DNA from: Aquimarina agarilytica ZC1
Lineage (GTDB): Bacteria > Bacteroidota > Bacteroidia > Flavobacteriales > Flavobacteriaceae
Direction of reading: 5' to 3'
Assembly: GCF_000255455.1 (NCBI RefSeq)
Contig: NZ_JH621281.1
Location: forward strand, 1-36,447
DNA: 36,447 nucleotides
Shown here piece after piece: positions 24,697 through 31,507 of this stretch (position 1 is the first letter of the stretch; each line of letters begins with the position of its first letter). The notes under the pieces were generated by a model. That model did no database searches and was not told the origin of the DNA. It was given only the letters and a program-made list of their open reading frames with translations. The position numbers and the translations under genes are program-made.

Positions 24697-25020
24697 TTTT
24701 TTAACACTGACTAAAGTAAAATTGTATCATTGAAAACCAAAATGATGAAAAGTCAAGATTTTCATGCTATTAACCAAATTTATTGATTTGTTTTTTAACT
24801 CTTTTAACTATTCCTAATTTTCTTTTTTGATCGAAATTTTCAAAAAATTATTAATTCAGAACACTACAGTTATGGGGCTCAACTACCCCTTAAACATATA
24901 ACATTTGTGTGTTTATTTGTTAATTCACAAAAATTTAGAGCTATTGAAAAAAGTAATTCACTATCAGATTTAACACGAATCGGTACACTGATTTCATATA
25001 TAAAATTAACTGCTCACTTT
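24697..25020. other. Spacer with a 5' region of the sigma gene and a possible gene scrap
   Basis: This 324-bp spacer separates two minus-strand genes. A plus-strand frame from 24907 reads FRAIEKSNSLSDLTRIGTLI before running into the antisense of the next gene. The wording looks protein-like, but no family is recognised and the frame only survives as the shadow of a real gene. I see no terminator and no TAnnTTTG box. Confidence 0.3.
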
Positions 25021-25497
25021 CTAATAATAGAATTCTATTCCGTATTCGCTAGCTATGTTATATATATTATTAATTCTTTCTTCATATTTTTCATTTTCAC
25101 CAATTTGAGATATCCCATTTATAGCACTATCAAACATTTTTTCTACAGCTATGTAATAACTTTCATTAAAATAACCAAAGTCTTGAATTATTTCAAGACA
25201 ACATTCAACATAATATAATTCCAGTTCAACATTAAGTTCAACTATTTTCATTTTACGAACATTGCGTATTATTTTTCTGGCTTCCGATTCACGCAAAAGC
25301 ATTTCTCTTCCACTAGGGTATACATAGCGCTCAATTTCCTTTTTATATTTTTCAATGAGTGTCTCAATTTTAACACCAGAAAAAATATCAAGAAACTCTT
25401 TAGCTGATGGTATTTTAGAATACATCTCTGATATGAGTTTAATCATTTCAGATTTATCCATTTTATTAAGTTCCTTTTTTACTTCTCTTAATCCCAT
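25021..25497 (-). CDS. Uncharacterised helical protein (DUF6155-like)
   Basis: A 158-residue, mostly helical protein without signal peptide or membrane segment. Its outline (GLREVKKELNKMDKSEMIKL, then AKEFLDIFSG, a KIETLIEKYKKEIERYVYP segment near 43-61, and SEARKIIRNVRKM) resembles the family I know as DUF6155, seen in Bacteroidota and Firmicutes. It is about the right length. It lies 9 bp after the small membrane protein gene at 25507 on the same strand, so the two probably form one transcript. Function unknown. Confidence 0.65.
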   Translation of the reverse strand: MGLREVKKELNKMDKSEMIKLISEMYSKIPSAKEFLDIFSGVKIETLIEKYKKEIERYVYPSGREMLLRESEARKIIRNVRKMKIVELNVELELYYVECCLEIIQDFGYFNESYYIAVEKMFDSAINGISQIGENEKYEERINNIYNIASEYGIEFYY

Positions 25498-25506
25498 TTA
25501 GATTTA

Positions 25507-25869
25507 TTAATTTTTATCAACTCTATGATTTTCAAATATATCAATTGATGTTTTCAAAAAACCAAACATTCCCAATCCAAAAACAATAACTCCCATTGAT
25601 AATTCTTTTAAAAAACCTACTTTCGTGAAGAAATACCCAATTATTCCAAATGTTAAACAAAATAAAATTTGAATACTTATTATAATAATTGCTATTTTTC
25701 CTTTTAAGTGATTTTTCAAAATTTTTTCAGAAAACTTATTTTGCGTTTTAGTAGTATCTTGTAATGATGAAAAACTCAACCCTAGTCCCATAAAAATTAA
25801 TAATGAATTTAAACTTTCGGTTATAATATTAGAGTTATCTTTCAAAACTTCAACCTCCTGAAAATACAA
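25507..25869 (-). CDS. Small two-helix membrane protein, hypothetical
   Basis: The 120-residue protein has an N-terminal polar part followed by two strong membrane segments, at about residues 52-74 (IAIIIISIQILFCLTFGIIG) and 83-106 (FLKELSMGVIVFGLGMFGFL). A short charged tail ends in HRVDKN. A third, weaker hydrophobic stretch lies near residue 25. The first 47 residues include the SLLIFMGLGLSFSSLQDTTK segment. No family was recognised. Its start was chosen as the first Met of the open frame. Only 9 bp separate it from the next gene, which is probably its partner. Confidence 0.6.
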   Translation of the reverse strand: MYFQEVEVLKDNSNIITESLNSLLIFMGLGLSFSSLQDTTKTQNKFSEKILKNHLKGKIAIIIISIQILFCLTFGIIGYFFTKVGFLKELSMGVIVFGLGMFGFLKTSIDIFENHRVDKN

Positions 25870-26384
25870 TCTAAAAACAAAAAAAGATCCTATTAACTAA
25901 CATCATGGGGTATTTCAAATAACTTATATAATGAAAAAATGTTTTAAAATTCATAGTATTGTCCAATCTATAATTATTAATAGCTTCTAATTAGGGTAGT
26001 TAAGGGAGTTTTTATCACAAATCCCTCAGGAACTATTCGGATAGTCCCACCATACTCCACTTGTTATACAAATCTAATTTACGTTATTAATTAGTATATC
26101 TCATCTGCAAAAAAATTAACTAGGCTAAAAAATTGTTTAGTTTATGTATTCTATAAAATTATTAAATGCTATTCTTTAACAACAATATATAGTAACTTAA
26201 AAAATATCTAAACTCCACTAAAAAAATAGATTAATATTTTAAACTACCCGCATATAAACCATATACAAAACCGATAGTAATTGAAAAGAGTAATCGCGAT
26301 CCATTAGGACAACGTGATTAGTCAACTCTATGTTCTCATTTGGGGCTTGGTGAGTCATACAAATAACTAGTTTAAAATCAATTT
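25870..26384. other. 515-bp spacer with two adjacent hairpins
   Basis: The spacer is AT-rich and shows no gene that I would call. At 26003-26026 AGGGA pairs with TCCCT around a 14-base loop, and at 26029-26047 GG-A-ACTAT pairs with ATAGT-CC around a TCGG loop. These are more GC-rich than their surroundings and are not next to a stop codon. A 39-codon minus-strand frame (26239-26358) just after the serine-hydrolase-like gene is too short and unsupported to call. Confidence 0.3.
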
Positions 26385-27554
26385 TTATTTTTTAATTCGT
26401 TTAATTTTATTTCCATCTAAAAATCCATCCAATAAAACAACCTCATTAACTACATTGTTTGTGTCCTTCAAAAATCTCATAGATGCATCCATTTGCTCCA
26501 TATAAAATTGATTTTCGGACTGAGGCTTTAGATGTACTTTATTCTGCCCCATCATTACAAATAAACTATCATTTTCAACAAAGACTTCTAAATTCATTCC
26601 TTCATTTAGAGAATAAGAACCCGAATAATCATTAAGTAATTTTTCATCTATATCAAATTGTTTTCTCGCTAAAGGAATTCTATATTCTTTGTTATTAAGT
26701 ATGGAATTAATACTATTTGAAATTTCTTTGGCAACAGGGTGCCTTCGGTTACTTAAAACGATTATTGAAATTTTATTTTTAGAACTATTATATAAAGAAT
26801 AACTAAAACCGTCATTATCTAAATACCCCTCAATCTCTAAATTATTAGTGTCATTTGAACTTATAATTTTTATCAAGTCATTTGCAGTTGATTTAATTCC
26901 ATTTTTACTAGATGTATTTTCCGAATTTGAAATTGGTAATTTTTGCAATTCAAGTCCATTGCCTTGATAATTATGATAGAGGTAACCAACAGCTAAATAC
27001 GGATCTAATTTTTTGAAGTAAGTATTTTCTAATGCTAATTCATTACTATATTCTTCGATATTTTCTTGAATTTTTTTTTCACTTATTTTTTCAATAAGCA
27101 AACCTAAACTATTATAATCTATATCATTGCTCTCGGATTTACCCAAAGATGCTACTACAGAATTCGACTTATCATTTAATACATCATTTATGTTTAAGTC
27201 AGATTTAATTTCTGGAATGTATTTAGTAATATTGTCTGACAATTGAATTTTGCCTTTAATGGCCATTTTACGAATGATGTCAGCTATTATTAATTCTGAA
27301 ATTTCGCCAATTTTAAAAGAAGTCTTATTTGAAAAAGGTATTTTGTTTTCGTAATCAGCTAGACCAAAATTATTTTTATAAATAATTGTATTTCCTTGAG
27401 CTACCAAAATAACTCCACTAAATCGATTCAATTCAAGATAGCGATTTGCGAGACTGTTAATCTTTTCAATTTTCAGTTGATCCAGATTTTCAATTTCCTT
27501 TTTACAGGCGAGGAAACTTATCATCAAAATCAAAAGGTAAAATAACTTCTCCAT
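26385..27554 (-). CDS. Serine-hydrolase (beta-lactamase fold) lipoprotein lacking catalytic residues
   Basis: 389 residues from the ATG at 27554. That start gives a clean lipoprotein signal, EKLFYLLILMISFLAC, with lipid on the Cys; an ATG eight codons upstream would weaken it. FSGVILVAQGNTIIYKNNFG, then FKIGEISELI, align with the class C beta-lactamase-like domain. In active members the motif after FxIG is SISK (SxxK nucleophile and general base); here it is EISE, so both residues are Glu. The YxN motif reads YNS, and the HGG motif near the domain end is replaced by GYLDNDGF. The C-terminal part (from about residue 300) is a DUF3471-like beta domain. The frame is intact, so this looks like a kept pseudoenzyme, perhaps a binding protein. 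Confidence 0.75.
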   Translation of the reverse strand: MEKLFYLLILMISFLACKKEIENLDQLKIEKINSLANRYLELNRFSGVILVAQGNTIIYKNNFGLADYENKIPFSNKTSFKIGEISELIIADIIRKMAIKGKIQLSDNITKYIPEIKSDLNINDVLNDKSNSVVASLGKSESNDIDYNSLGLLIEKISEKKIQENIEEYSNELALENTYFKKLDPYLAVGYLYHNYQGNGLELQKLPISNSENTSSKNGIKSTANDLIKIISSNDTNNLEIEGYLDNDGFSYSLYNSSKNKISIIVLSNRRHPVAKEISNSINSILNNKEYRIPLARKQFDIDEKLLNDYSGSYSLNEGMNLEVFVENDSLFVMMGQNKVHLKPQSENQFYMEQMDASMRFLKDTNNVVNEVVLLDGFLDGNKIKRIKK

Positions 27555-27601
27555 TAGCTTATATATAGTTATAGTCAATAATTAGATATAAACCACTGAC
27601 T

Positions 27602-27626
27602 ACATATCCATTATAAATATAACTAA
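27602..27626 (+). repeat. Direct repeat, left copy, flanking the toxin-antitoxin pair
   Basis: ACATATCCATTATAAATATAACTAA is matched at 28360-28386 by a copy with an extra AT and one C/T change. The last 17 bases (ATTATAAATATAACTAA) are identical. The two copies are about 760 bp apart and enclose only the toxin and antitoxin genes. Confidence 0.5.
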
Positions 27627-27726
27627 TAGGATCGTAAGTTTGTAAAATTATCAGGTTGGTTAGTAATTATTTCAAAAATACTGTGCTAAAAATTTCTGAA
27701 ATATATGAATACTTTTAAAACATTTA

Positions 27727-28029
27727 TTATATACTCTTTTTTAATTTACTAGGATTTTGTCTTGTATCAAATACTGTTACAATATCAATTCTTTTACTAT
27801 TATATCTAAAGTATAGTGTTATTTGTTTTGTGATAACACATCTATTCAATCCTTTAGCTTTATTTGATTTAGGGAAGATTTCAGGATTAGCTTGAATTAA
27901 TTCAATGTTTTTATCAAGTTTTCCTATGAATTTATTTTTTACTCTTTCCGACCATTCATCTATTAAGTATTCAAATAAATCATCAAGTTTTTTTTGTGCA
28001 GTTTTAGAAACAATTACTTTTCTAGCCAT
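27727..28029 (-). CDS. ParE/RelE-family toxin
   Basis: The 100-residue protein has the toxin fold pattern: KVIVSKTAQKKLDDLFEYL as first strand and helix (residues 4-22), a second helix with KNKFIGKLDKNIELI, then NRCVITKQITLYFRYNSKRI and IDIVTVFDTRQNPSKL in the C-terminal strands. Residues typical of ParE/RelE members (Arg in RCVI, and the DTRQNP ending) are present. Length is standard. It starts 8 bp after the antitoxin stop and is probably co-transcribed. Known role of the family: growth inhibition by gyrase poisoning (ParE) or mRNA cleavage on the ribosome (RelE); the sequence alone does not settle which. Confidence 0.85.
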   Translation of the reverse strand: MARKVIVSKTAQKKLDDLFEYLIDEWSERVKNKFIGKLDKNIELIQANPEIFPKSNKAKGLNRCVITKQITLYFRYNSKRIDIVTVFDTRQNPSKLKKSI

Positions 28030-28037
28030 CCAATCTA

Positions 28038-28259
28038 TTATCTATGTGACGACATAAAAGAATCATAACTTTGGAACTCTCCATTTTTGATATCTTCAGT
28101 ACCTCTTTCTATTTCTTCTTTTTCCTCAATACTCAATTCATCCCAAAAATCATCAGTCCTATTTAGTTTGAATATTTCTCTAATAGAATTTAATATATTT
28201 GGATTATCTGTACTTAATAATAATTTTGTTAGCTCAATCTTTTCTGCCTGCATATCCAT
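28038..28259 (-). CDS. Antitoxin of the ParE/RelE-type module
   Basis: The 73-residue protein has an N-terminal helical part (AEKIELTKLLLSTDNPNILN) and a strongly acidic C-terminal part (DDFWDELSIEEKEEIERGTE followed by DIKNGEFQSYDSFMSSHR) that would wrap the toxin. This shape is common in Bacteroidota antitoxins preceding a ParE/RelE toxin. The gene is directly upstream of the toxin gene, as usual. It likely represses the module through the palindrome at 28302-28315. The start at 28259 is the first Met; a second Met two codons later is also possible. Confidence 0.85.
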   Translation of the reverse strand: MDMQAEKIELTKLLLSTDNPNILNSIREIFKLNRTDDFWDELSIEEKEEIERGTEDIKNGEFQSYDSFMSSHR

Positions 28260-28301
28260 AACAACACTTTTTAGTAAAATTAATAATTAATTAGTGCGAT
28301 A

Positions 28302-28315
28302 AGTCTTAAAAGACT
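28302..28315. promoter_or_regulatory. Candidate operator of the toxin-antitoxin module
   Basis: AGTCTT-AA-AAGACT is a 6+6 inverted repeat with a 2-base centre, 43 bases upstream of the antitoxin start. TA modules are usually autoregulated by binding such dyads near the promoter. No clear -7 box is visible next to it. Confidence 0.4.
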
Positions 28316-28359
28316 ATAGTTTTAATGCTTTACCACAATTATATAAGTCAGCTAAAGAG

Positions 28360-28386
28360 ACATATATCTATTATAAATATAACTAA
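28360..28386 (+). repeat. Direct repeat, right copy, flanking the toxin-antitoxin pair
   Basis: This 27-base copy of the repeat at 27602-27626 differs by an inserted AT and a C/T change and has the same orientation. It lies 100 bp upstream of the antitoxin gene, so the repeats bracket the module. Confidence 0.5.
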
Positions 28387-28450
28387 ATTAGCCTAACCTA
28401 AAATTTTAAAATAGATCACTTTAACCCTCAGCTATCACACTCAAGCACTT

Positions 28451-28969
28451 TTAAAACAATAAACTCACCTCACTCCTCACATAAGCTTGAGCTACATTTG
28501 TGGCACTTTCGCTAGATGGAAATTGCGCTATGCCTTCGTTTCTGTATGCAGTAGCATCCGAAATACCCTCTTTTACTGATAAGCTGTGCAATTGAGAAAT
28601 CATCGTATTTTTTGCTGTAAGAATCGTTTTCCAACATTCGTCTGAAATATAGATTTGCTGCGTTAAATTATGCTCAAATTCCTGATCAATAGTTGCTATT
28701 AATAAATTTTTATACGCATTTTTATCTTCTCCGCTAGGGGAAATCCTTACCAAAAGCTTATCCAAACTAATACGATCCAAAAGCAATGTAAAACGCTCAT
28801 AGGCTTGTAACTTTAATGGTAAAATTTCCTTTTGGTTGCTTTTTAGTAAATTGTATTTTTGTTTTAACAACTCTTTTTTTATCATTGCTTGTATTGAAAA
28901 ATAACACACCAAAGCAATTACTAATGTGGGAAGTACTACTAAAATAACTGTATAAATATCTATTTTCAT
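28451..28969 (-). CDS. Membrane-anchored uncharacterised protein (DUF7935-like)
   Basis: The 172-residue protein begins with one membrane helix (about residues 6-28, YTVILVVLPTLVIALVCYFS). A cytoplasmic, mostly helical domain follows with LLKQKYNLLKSNQKEILPLK, LQAYERFTLLLDRISLDKLL and VRISPSGEDKNAYKNLLIAT. I know this arrangement from flavobacterial proteins annotated DUF7935, but no function is established. The gene is on the same strand as the VOC/glutamate-synthase-like pair upstream, 115 bp downstream of the VOC gene, and may be a separate transcript. It has an ordinary length and no decay. Confidence 0.7.
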   Translation of the reverse strand: MKIDIYTVILVVLPTLVIALVCYFSIQAMIKKELLKQKYNLLKSNQKEILPLKLQAYERFTLLLDRISLDKLLVRISPSGEDKNAYKNLLIATIDQEFEHNLTQQIYISDECWKTILTAKNTMISQLHSLSVKEGISDATAYRNEGIAQFPSSESATNVAQAYVRSEVSLLF

Positions 28970-29084
28970 TTTGTTTTTTTACCAAATTTATTGAAACCTA
29001 CAGAACACAAATATAAATCTAAGCTTTTAATAATATGGAGTAGCTAAGTATTAATTTTATTCCATGGTGCCCATCCTATACGAT

Positions 29085-29777
29085 TTACTCATTCTGCTGT
29101 ACTCGTTTTTCTATTTTTAGTTTTTCTCGATTATAATTCACTAAAAATTCTCCTTTATAGCTTTCCACAACTCCTGTAAAAGATTGAGGCTTTAATACCG
29201 CATTGGTAGGGAACCATGTGGTCTTCTCATTATAATTAGGAAGTAAAAATAGCCCTTCGAGGTGGCCATGTGTGCCAAACCTTGTAAAATCCCCTTTGTA
29301 AAAGCTTGTCCCTAAGTTTACCTCCAATTGAAAGTTTACTTTTTTAATATCATTAGTGGCTAAACCAATTTCATTTACACAAAGTATTTGGTCTTTATTA
29401 AAAATTTCATAGGTTGCATTATCCAAGTCATAGCGTACTATAAATTCGACTATATTTCCACTGGCATCGCAAAAATAAACGGATTCGGCATTCCAGTCTT
29501 CAAACTTATTTGTTTTTTTATTAGAAGTAATTGGAATAATACTGGTTCTTTTTTCTAGCCAAGCTACAGCTTCTGTTAATTTATTTGAAGGGATTAAAAA
29601 ACAATAATGATAACAAAAAGCTTGTTGGCTTGCTACAAAGGTAAGCGCCGTCCAACCTATTTTTAGGGTAAATTGATTGTGAGTTGCATTCCATACCGAA
29701 AAACCTAATACTTTGGTGTAGAATTCTTTTTCAGCTTCAAGTTTATTAGTGTACAAACTAAGTTCCCTTATTCTCAT
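29085..29777 (-). CDS. VOC-superfamily protein
   Basis: The 230-residue cytoplasmic protein has one clear N-terminal VOC module (IRELSLYTNKLEAEKEFYTK, residues 3-22, then VLGFSVW). The module ends near residue 120 with DASGNIVEFIVRYDLDN, whose Glu is in the metal-ligand position. The C-terminal half (from about 133: CVNEIGLATNDIKKVNFQLE) begins like a second VOC module and then diverges. The gene starts 12 bp after the glutamate-synthase-like gene, so the two are probably one operon. Substrate unknown; the family includes glyoxalases, dioxygenases and resistance proteins. Confidence 0.8.
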   Translation of the reverse strand: MRIRELSLYTNKLEAEKEFYTKVLGFSVWNATHNQFTLKIGWTALTFVASQQAFCYHYCFLIPSNKLTEAVAWLEKRTSIIPITSNKKTNKFEDWNAESVYFCDASGNIVEFIVRYDLDNATYEIFNKDQILCVNEIGLATNDIKKVNFQLEVNLGTSFYKGDFTRFGTHGHLEGLFLLPNYNEKTTWFPTNAVLKPQSFTGVVESYKGEFLVNYNREKLKIEKRVQQNE

Positions 29778-29789
29778 AAATATTTAAAA

Positions 29790-31373
29790 TTAATAACGAA
29801 CCGTTTCTGCATCAATTTTAGTATTACTATAATTCCCTCCCAAATTGGGACAAGTAACCAATTCTTCAAAACCATTAAAAGGTACCGGCTTTTTATGATA
29901 TCCATAATTACGTGCAAGACTTGTCGTTTTGTTATTATCGCCTTGGCTTATATTAATATCATCCATGTTAAATTGAGCTGGATGTTCGTAACCACAGGCA
30001 TGTGTAATTTCCAATAATTCTTTATTAAAGTTTTTAAAATAATATTTTACTCGTTCGGCTTTATCGGTTACATCAATACCCGCTTGTAACCATTTATTTT
30101 GAGTGGCTACCCCACTAGGGCACCTATTGGTATGACACACTTGTGCCTGAATACAACCTACACTTAACATGGCTTCGCGTGCTACGTTAATACAATCCAC
30201 TCCCATAGCAAATGCCATTGCTGCTCGCGCCGGAAACCCTAATTTACCACTGGCACAAAAAACTACTCTATCTGTTATGTTGGCTTCGGAAAATAATTTA
30301 TACACCTCACTAAAGGCATACACCCATGGTAGCGCCACATGATCTGCAAAACTTGGTGGTGCTGCTCCGGTACCTCCTTCACCCCCATCGACAGTAATAA
30401 AATCTGGACCTTTATTTTGCGCTTTCATTTCATTGACCAACTCTTTCCATTGATCCACCTTCCCTATGGCTGCTTTTATACCAACTGGCAATCCAGTTTC
30501 AGCAGCAATATCTTCAATAAATTCAATTAATTCGGGCACATTTGAAAATGCCGTATGATACGCTGGTGAAAGTACATCTTCCCCCACCTTTACATTTCTT
30601 ATTTCGGCGATTTCTTTAGTGATTTTTGAGCCTGGTAGCACACCTCCTTTTCCGGGCTTTGCCCCTTGCGATAATTTTACTTCTATCGCTCTAATACTTG
30701 GATTGGCTTCTACTAAGTTTTTTAACATTTCCATAGAAAAGTTTCCTTCATGATCACGTACGCCAAAATACCCTGTTCCAATATGAAAAACTACATCGCC
30801 TCCCTTTTTATGATAAGGAGATAAACCTCCCTCTCCCGTATTATGATAAGCATAGGATAATTTACAGCCTTTATTTAAAGCTTCCACCGCTTTTGCGGAA
30901 AGTGAACCAAAACTCATGGCCGATACATTTATAATAGATGCTGGTCTAAATGGACGGCGCCTATTATTATAACTCCCCATAATTTTAGCACAAGGTAAAA
31001 AGTAAGGATCCAAAGCATTGGCATGTTTCTTTTTTACCTTATAAGGAAACATCGCATTTTTAATAAAAATATATTGCGGACCATAAATATCTTGATCAGT
31101 TCCAAAACCCTCATAGTTATTTTCATTTTTTGAAGAAGCATAAATCCATCCACGTTCTGTTCTATTAAAAGGAAGTTCCTCCCTATTATTTGCTACAATA
31201 TACTGGCGTAATTCTGGACCAATACTTTCTAACATATACCTAAAATGACCTACTATTGGAAAATTATGCGTAATGGTATGTCTTTTATTAAAAAACACAT
31301 CTCGAATAGCTACTAGCCCAACACCAATTATAATCCAAACCCACCAAGCTATACTTCCTATAAATTCAATCAT
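29790..31373 (-). CDS. FMN-binding glutamate synthase-like protein with membrane anchor
   Basis: The 527-residue protein corresponds to the synthase domain of the glutamate synthase large subunit, without the glutaminase domain. A hydrophobic segment at residues 8-23 (IAWWVWIIIGVGLVAI) anchors it in the membrane. The FMN/substrate part includes SAMSFGSLSAKAVEAL (about 151-166), KLSQGAKPGKGG (233-244) and DGGEGGTGAAPPSF (329-342). The three Cys of the 3Fe-4S cluster are C407, C413 and C418 (GCIQAQVCHTNRC). It may couple 2-oxoglutarate/ammonia chemistry or another electron transfer to a partner, but the true substrate in this stand-alone family is not established. It lacks its own amidotransferase; a VOC gene follows after 12 bp. 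Confidence 0.9.
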   Translation of the reverse strand: MIEFIGSIAWWVWIIIGVGLVAIRDVFFNKRHTITHNFPIVGHFRYMLESIGPELRQYIVANNREELPFNRTERGWIYASSKNENNYEGFGTDQDIYGPQYIFIKNAMFPYKVKKKHANALDPYFLPCAKIMGSYNNRRRPFRPASIINVSAMSFGSLSAKAVEALNKGCKLSYAYHNTGEGGLSPYHKKGGDVVFHIGTGYFGVRDHEGNFSMEMLKNLVEANPSIRAIEVKLSQGAKPGKGGVLPGSKITKEIAEIRNVKVGEDVLSPAYHTAFSNVPELIEFIEDIAAETGLPVGIKAAIGKVDQWKELVNEMKAQNKGPDFITVDGGEGGTGAAPPSFADHVALPWVYAFSEVYKLFSEANITDRVVFCASGKLGFPARAAMAFAMGVDCINVAREAMLSVGCIQAQVCHTNRCPSGVATQNKWLQAGIDVTDKAERVKYYFKNFNKELLEITHACGYEHPAQFNMDDINISQGDNNKTTSLARNYGYHKKPVPFNGFEELVTCPNLGGNYSNTKIDAETVRY

Positions 31374-31450
31374 TGTTTTATTTATTTTGTCTAGCTAAAG
31401 TTAGTTTTCTTTACAGAAAAAAGAAATTTATTTTAAAAGTGAATATAAAA

Positions 31451-31482
31451 AAAGACCATTTAAGCGAACTTAAATGGTCTTT
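31451..31482 (-). terminator. Intrinsic terminator of the agarase gene
   Basis: A perfect 14-bp stem (AAAGACCATTTAAG and its complement) with a TTCG loop on the minus strand, followed by seven T. It starts 25 bases after the stop of the GH16 agarase gene. This is the cleanest terminator in the window. Confidence 0.85.
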
Positions 31483-31507
31483 CAAATATGTTTACTAAAC
31501 TATAAAA

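Noticed and set aside
23431..24760. ECF42-type promoter motif (TGTCGA) upstream of the sigma operon
   Set aside because: Copies of TGTCGA occur only inside coding sequence and in the wrong place, so self-regulation cannot be claimed from the sequence.
24907..25218. 103-codon plus-strand frame
   Set aside because: Two thirds of it are antisense to the gene at 25021, and no family is recognised. Noted only as a possible scrap.
26239..26358. 39-codon minus-strand frame, MTHQAPNENIEL at its start
   Set aside because: Too short to support, not recognised, with no ribosome-binding or conservation evidence.
28797..28985. 62-codon frame overlapping the DUF7935-like gene
   Set aside because: Same strand, other frame, Lys- and Asn-rich; a shadow of the real gene.
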